From an uncultured Clostridia bacterium (GTDB taxonomy: Bacteria; Bacillota; Clostridia; Lachnospirales; Cellulosilyticaceae): a stretch of 64,000 nt of DNA. Positions within the stretch are counted from its first letter, which is position 1; the number at the start of each line of letters is the position of its first letter. Under the pieces are notes generated by a model. The model saw nothing but the letters and a program-made list of their open reading frames with translations. It made no database searches and was not told the DNA's origin. A program made the position numbers and the translations under genes. Of the stretch, positions 43,642 to 53,236 are shown one piece after another. The stretch lies in assembly GCA_937981575.1 (NCBI GenBank), contig CALJNR010000006.1, positions 1 to 64,000 of the forward strand. Direction: 5' to 3'.

Positions 43642-44994
43642 ATGAATAACAGAAGTGAATTTTCTAGTAAGCTTGGATTTGTGCTTGCAGCAGCAGGTTC
43701 AGCCGTTGGACTAGGGAATATTTGGAGATTCCCTTATCTTGCAGCGAAATATGGTGGAGGACTATTTGTACTTATTTATATTTTGTTTGTCGTTACCTTC
43801 GGCTTTACAGTTATGATGGTTGAAATAGCTATTGGGCGTAAAACAAAGCTTAGTCCTATCGGAGCCTATAGGGCACTTAATAAAAAGTTTGGATTTATAG
43901 GTATTATAGCCTCGTTGGTAGCTTATTTGATTCTGCCTTATTATAGTGTTATTGGGGGATGGGTTATCAAGTATTTTGTGACTTTCCTGACAGGGGGAGC
44001 AGCAGCCACTGCTGAGGATGGGTTTTTTGTTAACTTCATTTCAGCGCCGATTCAGCCTATTTTCTGGCAGAGCATCTTTGTATTATTAACTTTTGCAGTT
44101 GTCCTTAGGGGCGTAAAAGATGGTATTGAGAAGGCAAGTAAAATACTGATGCCAGTACTTGTCGTTCTGTCACTTGGGGTTGCCTTTTATTCGTTTAGTT
44201 TACCAGGAGCAATGGAAGGGGTTAAGTATTTCCTTATTCCTGATTTTTCTCGTTTCTCGATCCAGGCAGTTTTAGCAGCTCTTGGACAGATGTTCTACTC
44301 TTTATCCCTTGCAATGGGCGTTATGATTACTTATGGTTCTTACCTGAGTAAAAATGATGACCTTGAAAAGTCAGTTAAGCAAATAGAGTTTTTTGATGCG
44401 GGGATTGCAATTCTTGCTGGGTTTATGGTTATTCCGGCAGTATTTGCATTTTCAGGCGGTAATGAAGAAGCTTTAAATGCTGGACCTGGTTTGATGTTTG
44501 TAACGCTTCCTAAGGTATTTAATACAATGGGAATGAGCTCAGTTATTGGTGGAGTATTTTTCCTTCTGGTTCTTTTTGCAGCACTTACATCAGCCATTTC
44601 ACTTATGGAAGCAGCCGTTTCTACTGTCTGTGACCAATTTAAGTTATCCCGTACAAAATCAGCTGTTATTATTGCAATAACTTCTATTGTTTTAGGGATT
44701 CCATCTTCTTTAGGAAATGGCATTTGGAGTGGTTTTAAAGTACTTAATATGGCCTTTTTAGATCTGATGGACTTTATTACAAATGCGGTATTTATGCCTG
44801 TAGGAGCACTGCTTACCTGTATTTTTGTAGGTTATGTTATCGGGACAAAAGTTATAACGGATGAAATCAAATCTTCTTCAGCATTTAAAAGAGAAAAAGT
44901 ATTTACAGTAATGATTAAGTACATAGCACCTATTTGTATTATCGCTATTCTGATTAGTTCTATCTTATCTGCCTTTGGACTTATAGTATTATAA
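43642..44994 (+). CDS. NSS-family sodium-dependent transporter
   Basis: A 450-residue transporter of the neurotransmitter:sodium symporter family (LeuT fold). The first helix has GFVLAAAGSAVGLGNIWRFPYLAAKYGGG, the unwound substrate and sodium site typical of the family. Later helices include YSLSLAMGVMITYGSY and FLLVLFAALTSAISLMEA. About 11-12 helices are seen. Bacterial members import amino acids such as tryptophan, tyrosine or leucine; the substrate cannot be told. ATG 43642 follows AAGGAG. Confidence 0.93.
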   Translation: MNNRSEFSSKLGFVLAAAGSAVGLGNIWRFPYLAAKYGGGLFVLIYILFVVTFGFTVMMVEIAIGRKTKLSPIGAYRALNKKFGFIGIIASLVAYLILPYYSVIGGWVIKYFVTFLTGGAAATAEDGFFVNFISAPIQPIFWQSIFVLLTFAVVLRGVKDGIEKASKILMPVLVVLSLGVAFYSFSLPGAMEGVKYFLIPDFSRFSIQAVLAALGQMFYSLSLAMGVMITYGSYLSKNDDLEKSVKQIEFFDAGIAILAGFMVIPAVFAFSGGNEEALNAGPGLMFVTLPKVFNTMGMSSVIGGVFFLLVLFAALTSAISLMEAAVSTVCDQFKLSRTKSAVIIAITSIVLGIPSSLGNGIWSGFKVLNMAFLDLMDFITNAVFMPVGALLTCIFVGYVIGTKVITDEIKSSSAFKREKVFTVMIKYIAPICIIAILISSILSAFGLIVL

Positions 44995-45000
44995 TACTAT

Positions 45001-45029
45001 TTGACAGATAAAATCAGCTGTTATATAAT
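45001..45029 (+). promoter_or_regulatory. Perfect consensus sigma-A promoter for an orphan transcript
   Basis: TTGACA, exactly 17 nt, TATAAT. No coding gene begins within 370 nt; the transcript would start at about 45036 and meet a terminator at 45272-45300. Confidence 0.9.
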
Positions 45030-45035
45030 GAATCT

Positions 45036-45300
45036 AAGTAAGCAGGTAAAAAATTAGAAGAGGTGTTTGATGAGCGTCGTAGTATCTAAATAGATGAAAT
45101 GAATAATGTAAACTATTCTGCAAAAGGGAGTTCGGACTCTTTAATTGGTGTGAATAAGTTTACAGGTCTATAAGGATACAAAACCGCACAACTTTAGGGT
45201 TATACCTCTCATTGCAGAGTCTGTTTGCGTTAGGCAAAAGGGCCTCTATAAATAAGAAAAGTTTAAATGATGCTGCGTGTTTTATATACGCAGCTTTTTT
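45036..45300 (+). ncRNA. Candidate structured non-coding RNA (about 265 nt), unidentified
   Basis: A transcription unit with a consensus promoter and intrinsic terminator but no ORF of note. Seen structure: TGTAAACT (45107-45114) pairs with AGTTTACA (45157-45164) and encloses a hairpin AGGGAGT-TCGG-ACTCTTT (45125-45142) with a UUCG-type loop; a second hairpin TTTGC/GCAAA is at 45224-45238. The unit lies upstream of the MutS2-like gene but ends before it. I do not recognise it as T-box, SAM, c-di-GMP, TPP, glycine, tmRNA, RNase P or SRP RNA. It could be a 6S or raiA-type RNA or an unknown riboswitch. Confidence 0.6.
45272..45300 (+). terminator. Intrinsic terminator of the orphan RNA
   Basis: GCTGCGT and ACGCAGC with a 9-nt loop, followed directly by six T residues. 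Confidence 0.92.
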
Positions 45301-45401
45301 AATGTGAAAAATTGCTGTCTGCTTACTTTGCGGCAGGTATCTTTATAGTACGCTAAAAGAGTATTTTTTAGAGGATATAAAGAATAGGAGCGTTTAGGAA
45401 A

Positions 45402-47315
45402 ATGAATTTACAAACCTTTGAAAAGCTGCAGTATGATGAGCTTAAAAATAGTGTTAAAGACTATTGTATCAGCAGTTTAGGGAAAAAATTAATAGATCAT
45501 ATGATGCCAAGCGGCAATAAAGAAGTTGTCATCAATAGATTAAAAGAAACAGAAGAGGGTAAAAAACTTATTGATAGTTCTAGTGCAGTGCCGCTTAACG
45601 GTATTATGCACATTGAACTTATTATGGATAAGGCAGAAAAAGGCATCATTTTGGATGCTGAGATGCTTGCAAATTCTTCGGCCTTTCTGCGAGGCTGCCG
45701 AAGAATCAAAAGCTACATGAAGGACAAAACTTTTGATGCGCCGATTCTGCATGCTTACAGTTTGGGCATAGAGGAGCATAAAACGCTGGAAGAAGAAATA
45801 GAGCATGCCATTCGAAACAATAGAGTAGATGATGAGGCCAGCAGTGAACTTAAAAAAATCAGAAGACATATTGCGCTTACTGAAACAAAAATAGAAGAAA
45901 GGCTGGATAAATTTCTTAAAAGCAGCCAAAACAAAATGTATATTCAAGAGTTTTTTGTTAGTAAGAGACAGGGAAGACTTACTATTCCAATTAAAGCGGC
46001 TTATAAAAATCAGATACAAGGGGCAGTTGTGGAAACTTCTTCCAAGGGTTCAACGGTATTTATTGAACCCAGCATTGTCAGCAAATATACCCAGCAGCTT
46101 ATTGTTCTTAAGTCAGAGGAAGCGATAGAAGAGTATAAAGTACTTACTTACCTTACAGGGTTTATACTGGAGAATTTAGAAAGTATTAAGCGGAATATTG
46201 AAGTGATGAGTGAGTATGATATGATTTTTGCAAGGGCTAAATACAGCAAAGCTATTGATGGTATTATGCCTAAAGTAAACGATGTTGGCAAAATCATTAT
46301 TAAAGCAGGCAGACATCCATTATTAAAAGGAAATGTTATTCCTTTAAAATTTGAGATCGGTGAGAATTTTAGAAGTCTTATTATAACGGGGCCTAACGCA
46401 GGTGGAAAAACAGTCGTACTCAAAACGGTGGGACTGCTTACTTTGGCAATGCAGACCGGCCTGCTTTTGCCAGTTGGCGAAGGAACGGAACTCTCAGTAT
46501 TTGACAAAATATTTGTAGATATTGGAGACGATCAGAACATGGAAAATGCACTAAGCACTTTTTCATCCCACGTTAAAAACCTGGCTGAAATTATCAGGCA
46601 GACGGGTAAATCTACATTGCTTCTTTTTGATGAAATAGGAAGCGGAACAGAGCCAAGTGAAGGAGCTGCACTGGCGATAGCTATATTAGAAGAAGTTTAT
46701 CAAAAAGGAGCCATTACTCTTGCTACTACCCACTATGGAGAAATAAAAAACTATTCCGCTGCTCATCCAGACTTTGAAAATGCAGCAATGAGATTTAATA
46801 GTGAGACATTAGAGCCACTTTATCAGCTGGTGATAGGCCAGTCAGGAGAAAGTAATGCCCTTTGGATTTCAAAGAAAATGGGGATTTCTGAGCAGGTACT
46901 TACAAGAGCCAAAGACTATATGATAAGCAAAAGTTATAAAATAGAAAAAGTTCATCCAGCGAAGATTAGAAAGCCGCAGACAGTCTTTAGCAAAAATGAA
47001 AAGAACACAGAGCATTTGGATAAAGGAGATCGCGTATTTCTAAATGAATATAATGACTACGGCATTGTCTATAAAGCAAAAGATAAATACAATAATCTTG
47101 TTATTTTTTATAATAATGCATTCGTTGAGATGAATGAAAAACAGCTTAAACTGGAGATCAAAGCCAAAGATCTTTACCCAGATGGGTATGACATAGACAG
47201 TCTTTTTACCAGTTTTGCAGAAAGAAAACTCGAAAAAGACATCAAAAGAGGGTCAAAAAAAGCTCTGAAGCGTATTCGTAAATACGGCATAGAGCCTTTG
47301 AAAAAAGAAAAGTAG
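45402..47315 (+). CDS. MutS2-like ATPase lacking the Smr domain
   Basis: A 637-residue MutS2 relative. LVFIEPSIV-type core residues (STVFIEPSIVSKY), Walker A ITGPNAGGKTVVLKTVGLLTL, Walker B LLLFDEIGSGTEPSEGAALA and ATTHYGEIKNYS are present. A KOW-like stretch follows (LDKGDRVFLNEYNDYGIVYK). Standard MutS2 proteins run to about 780 residues and end in an Smr nuclease domain; here the C-terminus is a basic tail instead (ERKLEKDIKRGSKKALKRI). It may act in recombination control or ribosome-collision rescue but without Smr activity. Start has AGGAG 14-15 nt upstream, rather far. Confidence 0.85.
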   Translation: MNLQTFEKLQYDELKNSVKDYCISSLGKKLIDHMMPSGNKEVVINRLKETEEGKKLIDSSSAVPLNGIMHIELIMDKAEKGIILDAEMLANSSAFLRGCRRIKSYMKDKTFDAPILHAYSLGIEEHKTLEEEIEHAIRNNRVDDEASSELKKIRRHIALTETKIEERLDKFLKSSQNKMYIQEFFVSKRQGRLTIPIKAAYKNQIQGAVVETSSKGSTVFIEPSIVSKYTQQLIVLKSEEAIEEYKVLTYLTGFILENLESIKRNIEVMSEYDMIFARAKYSKAIDGIMPKVNDVGKIIIKAGRHPLLKGNVIPLKFEIGENFRSLIITGPNAGGKTVVLKTVGLLTLAMQTGLLLPVGEGTELSVFDKIFVDIGDDQNMENALSTFSSHVKNLAEIIRQTGKSTLLLFDEIGSGTEPSEGAALAIAILEEVYQKGAITLATTHYGEIKNYSAAHPDFENAAMRFNSETLEPLYQLVIGQSGESNALWISKKMGISEQVLTRAKDYMISKSYKIEKVHPAKIRKPQTVFSKNEKNTEHLDKGDRVFLNEYNDYGIVYKAKDKYNNLVIFYNNAFVEMNEKQLKLEIKAKDLYPDGYDIDSLFTSFAERKLEKDIKRGSKKALKRIRKYGIEPLKKEK

Positions 47316-47330
47316 AACGATTTGTAACTA

Positions 47331-48260
47331 CTATTTATATTCTTTAAATGAAATACCATAAGCATATTCTGTTGCGGTCATGCCGGCATATTTCTTAAAA
47401 AGTTTGCTGAAGTAATAAGGATTGTCAATACCGACCAAATAGGCTATATCAGAAAAACTAAGATGGCTGGAAGAAGCGATAAGGGCCTTGGCATGTTCAA
47501 TGCGGCGGCGGCTTAAATAGTCCATAATTGTAAGGCCGGTAAGCTCATGGAAAGTCCGATTAAGATAATTATAATTTACATCGAAAATAGAAGATAACAT
47601 CTGGCTTGTGATTTTTTGAGGATAGTGCGTATCGATGTAACTTTTCACTTCTATTGCACGGCTTAGGGCTTTGGTAGGGGTTTTGTTTTCATATCCCATC
47701 ACATGATTGGCATAATCATGTGCAATATGGAGCAGCATCTCTTTCGTTTTAAGAGATGCTATTTTTCTGTAGTTTTCATGCTTTTCGTAAAAGCTGCTGT
47801 TAGCTGATTCAAGCAGTGAAAATAAAGTAGAAAGATTCTGGGGATTGTAGTGTTTAGGAAAATATGATTTCTGCGTATCAGGCTCCGCATAGACATCATA
47901 AGTATAAAGGCTGCTGTCCTGAGCTGTTTTACGATTCCTTTTCAGTAAATCGAAAAGATCATGGGGTGCACCATAAGGCAGCTTATTAAATCCTTCAAAG
48001 CGAAAATGTATAAAATAATAATCGGAGGTGCTTGCTTTAAATCCTGTATGCTCAACAAAAGGATCCAGCAGAAAAGCATCTCCTTTTTTTAGCGTATACG
48101 TATGCTCACCTTCTTTTAGATAAAGCGATCCTGACTGCATAACATACAAAATATATTCATCAGCAATTCTCGAAAAGTGAGTCCAAGGATTACTGTATGT
48201 AACATGTCCCATATAGCGTATGATGAGCCTTGTATCTATATTTATTTCATATAAGTCCAT
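47331..48260 (-). CDS. AraC-family regulator with cupin sensor domain
   Basis: A 309-residue regulator. The N-terminal cupin has YTLKKGDAFLLDPFVEHTGFKASTSDYYFIHFRFEG, and the C-terminal 100 residues hold two HTH motifs (ITSQMLSSIFDVNYNYLNRTFHELTG, FSDIAYLVGIDNPYYFSKLFKKYAGMTATEYA). Such cupin-AraC proteins often respond to sugars and activate carbohydrate genes. It is divergent from the MATE gene and convergent with the MutS2-like gene, with only 15 nt between the stops. Confidence 0.9.
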   Translation of the reverse strand: MDLYEINIDTRLIIRYMGHVTYSNPWTHFSRIADEYILYVMQSGSLYLKEGEHTYTLKKGDAFLLDPFVEHTGFKASTSDYYFIHFRFEGFNKLPYGAPHDLFDLLKRNRKTAQDSSLYTYDVYAEPDTQKSYFPKHYNPQNLSTLFSLLESANSSFYEKHENYRKIASLKTKEMLLHIAHDYANHVMGYENKTPTKALSRAIEVKSYIDTHYPQKITSQMLSSIFDVNYNYLNRTFHELTGLTIMDYLSRRRIEHAKALIASSSHLSFSDIAYLVGIDNPYYFSKLFKKYAGMTATEYAYGISFKEYK

Positions 48261-48438
48261 ACTGCACCTCGTAAAAAATAGATATTTTACAAATAAAATA
48301 GAAATCCTGCATTTATTATTAGTATAGCGTATTCTACAATGAAAACAACAATTTTCATGAATAAGTTACGGGACTTGCTGCAGAAAGTTTCATGCATTAT
48401 TCACAAAACATTTAAGATGATGAGAAAGGAATAAAAGC

Positions 48439-49809
48439 ATGAGAGCAAATCTATTAAAAGACAAAAGCTTTATGAAAAATATGTTAAAACTTGCACTTCC
48501 TATATCTTTGCAAAGTCTGATTCAATCTTCACTGGGGCTCATTGACCAGATTATGATAGGACAGTTAGGGGAGAAGACTGTAGCAGGAGTAGGACTTGGA
48601 AGCAGAATACCCTTTATATTTTTTATGGTCATTGCAGGTATTACATCAGGAACATCGATTTATGCTTCACAGTATTGGGGAAAAAAGGATACTGAATCAA
48701 TAGGTCAGGCCATTTCTACTACGCTGGCAGTAGGCGTAGCAGCTGTTATTTTATTTGCAGGATTATCACTTTTTAGCCCGAATCAAGTAGTCGGCATGTT
48801 TTCAAAAGATACAGAGGTTATCGTTCAGGGGGCATTGTATCTGAAAATTGTATCTATTAGTTTTCTGCCGGTTCTTATTACGATGACTTATTCGGCTGTT
48901 CTTAGAAGTACACATCATGTCAAACTGCCACTTTATGCGGGATTGATATCCGTAGCAGTTAATACTGTTTTAAACTACGTATTTATCTTTGGAGCTTTTG
49001 GAGTGCCTGCATTTGGTATTTCGGGAGCGGCAGTGGCAACAGCCATCAGCAAGACTATAGAGTGCTTAATTATTTTAGGGGTAATAGTTACGAAGAAGCT
49101 TCCAGGCTGTATGCCGGTTTATAAACTTTTTGCACTGCGATTAAATTTTTTTAAGGTATTTATGGTGACGACACTTCCGCTGCTCATTAATGAATTTTTT
49201 TGGTCTTTAGGTGAATCTATTTACGCAGGGATATTCGGCAGGATGGGAACTGAAGAGGCGACAGGCATGATTATCACTTATCCGCTTCAAGGCCTTTTTA
49301 TTTCTATTTTTGTTGGGATATCCAGTGCTGCGGGAGTAATGCTTGGTAACAAACTAGGAGAAACTGATTATGAGGCGGCTTATGACTATGCAAAAAGATT
49401 TATGCTGCTCGGAGTAATAGGAGCTGTTATTACAGGTGGGGCAGTCATAGGGTTAAGCAGTTTTTATGTTTCAGCTTATAATGTTTCAAAAACTGTTTCC
49501 CATTATGCAGTGTTGTTAACAACCGTATTTGGCATGGTGCTGTGTGTTAAAGTAGGAAATATGGTTGCAGGAGGGATCTTAAGAAGCGGAGGACAGACAA
49601 AGCTGACTTTATTTATAGATCTCCTGGGGACTTGGGGGATAGGTATTCCTATAGGGATCATTGCAGCATTTGTCCTTAGGCTGCCTGTCTACACGGTATA
49701 TATTTTAATTAGTCTGGAGGAGGTTGTAAGAATAGTCATAGGACTTTTATGTATCAAACGTAAGTCTTGGATTAAGAATATTGTTAATGAAACAGCTAAA
49801 GCTGCTTAA
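48439..49809 (+). CDS. MATE-family efflux transporter
   Basis: A 456-residue protein with 12 helices in two similar halves. LALPISLQSLIQSSLGLIDQIMIGQLGEKTVAGVGLG is the usual MATE start, and helix 7 begins TTLPLLINEFFWSLGESIYAGIFGRMG with the matching pattern. It exports cationic compounds by Na+ or H+ exchange, substrate unknown. AGAAAGGAA upstream. The alpha-glucosidase genes follow 50 nt later, but a functional link is not evident. Confidence 0.92.
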   Translation: MRANLLKDKSFMKNMLKLALPISLQSLIQSSLGLIDQIMIGQLGEKTVAGVGLGSRIPFIFFMVIAGITSGTSIYASQYWGKKDTESIGQAISTTLAVGVAAVILFAGLSLFSPNQVVGMFSKDTEVIVQGALYLKIVSISFLPVLITMTYSAVLRSTHHVKLPLYAGLISVAVNTVLNYVFIFGAFGVPAFGISGAAVATAISKTIECLIILGVIVTKKLPGCMPVYKLFALRLNFFKVFMVTTLPLLINEFFWSLGESIYAGIFGRMGTEEATGMIITYPLQGLFISIFVGISSAAGVMLGNKLGETDYEAAYDYAKRFMLLGVIGAVITGGAVIGLSSFYVSAYNVSKTVSHYAVLLTTVFGMVLCVKVGNMVAGGILRSGGQTKLTLFIDLLGTWGIGIPIGIIAAFVLRLPVYTVYILISLEEVVRIVIGLLCIKRKSWIKNIVNETAKAA

Positions 49810-49859
49810 AGAATTAAAAGATGTAAGTAACACACTAAAATATAATGGGAGGAATAAAA

Positions 49860-51548
49860 ATGGAACGTAAATGGTGGAAAGAAGGCGTTGTTTATCAGAT
49901 TTACCCAAGAAGCTTTTATGATACAAATGGCGATGGTATTGGGGATTTAAGAGGGATTATTAAGAAGATTCCTTACCTTAAGGAATTAGGAGTAGATATT
50001 ATCTGGCTGAATCCAATTTATGCTTCTCCAAATGATGATAACGGCTATGACATCAGTGATTATCGTGCTATTTTAAATGAATTTGGAACAATGAAGGATT
50101 TTGATGAGCTTCTTCGTAAACTGCACCAGGAGGGAATCAAGCTGATTATGGATTTGGTTGTTAATCACTCATCTGATGAACATCCTTGGTTCGTAGAATC
50201 AAGAAGCAGCAAAGAATCACCTTATAGGGACTATTATGTGTGGAGAGCACCAAGTGAAAAGGGAAACGTACCTAATAATTGGCGTTCATTCTTCAGCGGA
50301 AGTGTGTGGGAGCTTGATGAAAAAACAGGAGACTATTATCTGCATCTTTTTTCAAAGAAGCAGCCTGACTTAAATTGGGAAAATGAAAAAGTGAGACAAG
50401 AAGTTTATGACATGATGCATTGGTGGTTTGAAAAAGGCATTGATGGATTTAGAATGGACGTTATCAACTTTATTTCTAAAGTTGATGGGCTTCCAAGCAT
50501 GAGTGAAGATCAGGTAGAAGCTGATGGCTATGCGTGGGGAGGAGAGTATTTTACTAATGGCCCAAGAGTTCATGAATTTTTGCAGGAGATGAATACAAAA
50601 GTACTTTCAAAGTATGATATTATGACAGTAGGAGAAACAGGCGGGGTAACACCGGAAGATGGGGTATTATTTACTGGCAAAAATAGAAATGAGCTGAATA
50701 TGATTTTTCAATTTGAGCATGTAAGCCTCGGGCAAGGAAGAGAAGGCAAATGGACGCCGGAGCCGTTTAAACTCACTGAACTTAAGAAGATTATGGATAA
50801 GTGGCAGACACAGCTTCATGGCAGAGGATGGAACAGCTTGTATTTTAATAACCATGATCAGCCAAGGCAGGTATCTAAGTTCGGGAATGACAGCGTTTAT
50901 CGCAAAGAATCGGCAAAAATGCTGGCGACTTACCTGCATACACTTGAAGGCACCCCATATGTTTATCAGGGCGAAGAAATAGGAATGACAAATGTCTACT
51001 TTAAAGACTTAAGCCAATATAAAGACTTGGAGATTCTGAACAAGTGGGAGGAAATTCAGCGGACCGGAACACTGACAGAAGAAGAGCTTTTAAAGGGAGT
51101 TCATATTAACGGCAGAGACAATGCCAGAACGCCTATGCAGTGGGATGCAAGCCGCCATGCGGGATTTACTGCAGGGAAACCTTGGATTGAAGTTAACCCA
51201 AACTATACGACTATTAATGTTGAAGAGGCCTTAAAGGATCAAGATTCGGTTTTTTATTACTATAAGAGGCTTATTGCGATGCGTAAAGAGCATCCGATTA
51301 TGGCCTATGGCAGATATAAGCTTATACTAGAAGACCATGAGGCTATTTATGCTTATACTAAAACACTGGATAAGGACAGATGGCTGGTTATTCTTAATTT
51401 CAGTGATCAGGAAGCTCTTTTTGAAAAGCCAGAGGATGTACAGATTAATAAAGAAGAGCTTATTCTTTCAAACTATGAAGTAAGCCAAGATGTGAGTTTA
51501 AACCAATTCGTATTAAAACCATATGAAGCAAGAATTTATGCAATATAG
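49860..51548 (+). CDS. GH13_31 alpha-glucosidase, probable oligo-1,6-glucosidase
   Basis: A 562-residue cytoplasmic GH13 hydrolase. It begins WWKEGVVYQIYPRSFYDTNGDGIGDLRGI and carries DLVVNHSSDEH (region I), GFRMDVINF (region II, nucleophile Asp), TVGETGG (region III, acid Glu) and FNNHDQPR (region IV); KKQPDLNWEN marks subfamily 31. Val directly after the catalytic Asp is the residue known from isomaltase-type enzymes specific for alpha-1,6 links. ATG 49860 has GGGAGG. It is followed 9 nt later by a paralogue. Confidence 0.93.
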   Translation: MERKWWKEGVVYQIYPRSFYDTNGDGIGDLRGIIKKIPYLKELGVDIIWLNPIYASPNDDNGYDISDYRAILNEFGTMKDFDELLRKLHQEGIKLIMDLVVNHSSDEHPWFVESRSSKESPYRDYYVWRAPSEKGNVPNNWRSFFSGSVWELDEKTGDYYLHLFSKKQPDLNWENEKVRQEVYDMMHWWFEKGIDGFRMDVINFISKVDGLPSMSEDQVEADGYAWGGEYFTNGPRVHEFLQEMNTKVLSKYDIMTVGETGGVTPEDGVLFTGKNRNELNMIFQFEHVSLGQGREGKWTPEPFKLTELKKIMDKWQTQLHGRGWNSLYFNNHDQPRQVSKFGNDSVYRKESAKMLATYLHTLEGTPYVYQGEEIGMTNVYFKDLSQYKDLEILNKWEEIQRTGTLTEEELLKGVHINGRDNARTPMQWDASRHAGFTAGKPWIEVNPNYTTINVEEALKDQDSVFYYYKRLIAMRKEHPIMAYGRYKLILEDHEAIYAYTKTLDKDRWLVILNFSDQEALFEKPEDVQINKEELILSNYEVSQDVSLNQFVLKPYEARIYAI

Positions 51549-51557
51549 GAGGCAGCT

Positions 51558-53210
51558 ATGAAGTGGCAAAAAGAAGCAGTAGCTTATCAGATTTACCCCA
51601 GAAGCTTTAAGGATTCGAATGGAGACGGAATCGGTGATTTACAGGGGATTATTGAAAAACTGGATTATTTAAAAGATTTAGGTATAGATGTTATATGGAT
51701 TTGTCCGATGTATGAGTCTCCAAATGACGATAATGGCTATGATATCAGCAATTATGAAAGCATTATGACTGAATTTGGTACAATGGAGGATTTTGATCAG
51801 CTTTTAAGAGAAGTCCATAACAGGGGGATGAAGCTGATTATGGATCTTGTGATGAATCATACCTCAGATGAACATCCTTGGTTTTTGGAATCAAGAAGTT
51901 CAAGAGATAATCCTAAAAGAGACTGGTATATTTGGAAAGATGGAAAGGATGGCAAAGAGCCAAATAACTGGGAAAGTTTTTTTGGTGGGTCAGCCTGGGA
52001 ATACGATGAAACAACAGAGGCCTATTTCCTACACATCTTTAGCAAAAAAATGCCAGATCTTAATTGGGAAAACAAAGAGGTACGCACTGCACTTTATGGA
52101 ATGATTAACCGATGGCTTGAAAAAGGTATAGATGGATTCCGCATTGATGCCATTACACACATTAAAAAGCAGGATTACGAGGATATGCCTAATGCAGAGG
52201 GATTAAATTATGTTCCTTGCTATACAAAGCATATGAATAGAGAAGGCATACATACCTTTTTAAAAGAACTTAAAGAAAATACGTTTGATAAATATGATAT
52301 CATAACTGTAGGAGAAGCCAACGGCGTAAGTGCAGAGGAAGGCCCTTTATGGGTGGGAGACGATGAAGGAAAATTTACAATGATTTTTCAGTTTGAACAT
52401 CTCCATTTATGGCATGATGAGGATGCGGAAGCGTCAAGATTTGTTAGAATAAAACAGGCCCTTTCTAAATGGCAGACGGCCCTTCATCAAAAGGGCTGGA
52501 ATGCTCTGTATATTGAAAATCATGATCTTACAAGAGCGGTATCAAAACTTGGAAATGAAAGCCTTTACCGGGTAGAAAGTGCGAAAGCATTGGGACTTAT
52601 GTACTTTATGCAGCAGGGGACTCCGTTTATTTACCAAGGACAGGAAATTGGTATGACAAATGTGAAGTTCGAAACGATAGATGACTTTAGGGATGTAGCG
52701 ACACTTAACAGATACGATGAAAAACTGCAAGAAGGGTATAATGATCAGGAAATATTAGAACATGCATGGCAGACATCTAGGGATAACTCAAGAACGCCTA
52801 TGCAGTGGGATAGTAGTCCAAATGCTGGATTTACAACAGGGATCCCATGGATACAGGTAAATGATAATTATAAGCTGATAAATGTTGAAAATCAGCTTAG
52901 GGATGAAGAGTCTGTTCTACACTTTTATAAAAAAATGATAATGCTTAAAAAATCTGATCCAACCCTTATTTATGGAGCCTATCAGCTTATAATGGAAGAT
53001 GACCCGCAGATTTATGCCTATATAAGAAAAGATGTGGAAAAGGAATATCTTATTATCTGTAATCTGTCTGATCAGCATGCAGCTTTCACTCATAATATTG
53101 AACTCGAGGATAGGGAAATTCTTTTAAATACTTATTCAAGATGCGGCGAAGAAAAAATAAATCATTTTACCCTTAGGCCCTACGAAGCAAGGCTCTATAG
53201 AATAAAGTAG
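51558..53210 (+). CDS. GH13_31 alpha-glucosidase, second copy
   Basis: A 550-residue paralogue of the upstream gene: EAVAYQIYPRSFKDSNGDGIGDLQGI, DLVMNHTSDEH, GFRIDAITH with the nucleophile, TVGEANG and IENHDLTR. The residue after the nucleophile is Ala instead of Val, suggesting activity on alpha-1,4 links (inferred from work on yeast maltase versus isomaltase). The gene pair is tightly linked with AGGAGG between. No signal peptide, so it acts on imported oligosaccharides. Confidence 0.92.
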   Translation: MKWQKEAVAYQIYPRSFKDSNGDGIGDLQGIIEKLDYLKDLGIDVIWICPMYESPNDDNGYDISNYESIMTEFGTMEDFDQLLREVHNRGMKLIMDLVMNHTSDEHPWFLESRSSRDNPKRDWYIWKDGKDGKEPNNWESFFGGSAWEYDETTEAYFLHIFSKKMPDLNWENKEVRTALYGMINRWLEKGIDGFRIDAITHIKKQDYEDMPNAEGLNYVPCYTKHMNREGIHTFLKELKENTFDKYDIITVGEANGVSAEEGPLWVGDDEGKFTMIFQFEHLHLWHDEDAEASRFVRIKQALSKWQTALHQKGWNALYIENHDLTRAVSKLGNESLYRVESAKALGLMYFMQQGTPFIYQGQEIGMTNVKFETIDDFRDVATLNRYDEKLQEGYNDQEILEHAWQTSRDNSRTPMQWDSSPNAGFTTGIPWIQVNDNYKLINVENQLRDEESVLHFYKKMIMLKKSDPTLIYGAYQLIMEDDPQIYAYIRKDVEKEYLIICNLSDQHAAFTHNIELEDREILLNTYSRCGEEKINHFTLRPYEARLYRIK

Positions 53211-53236
53211 CATAGATAATGAAAGGATGGGAATAT

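Noticed and set aside
45540-46019. 159-codon minus-strand ORF inside the MutS2-like gene
   Set aside because: Fully covered by a recognised gene on the other strand; no ribosome binding site or family resemblance.
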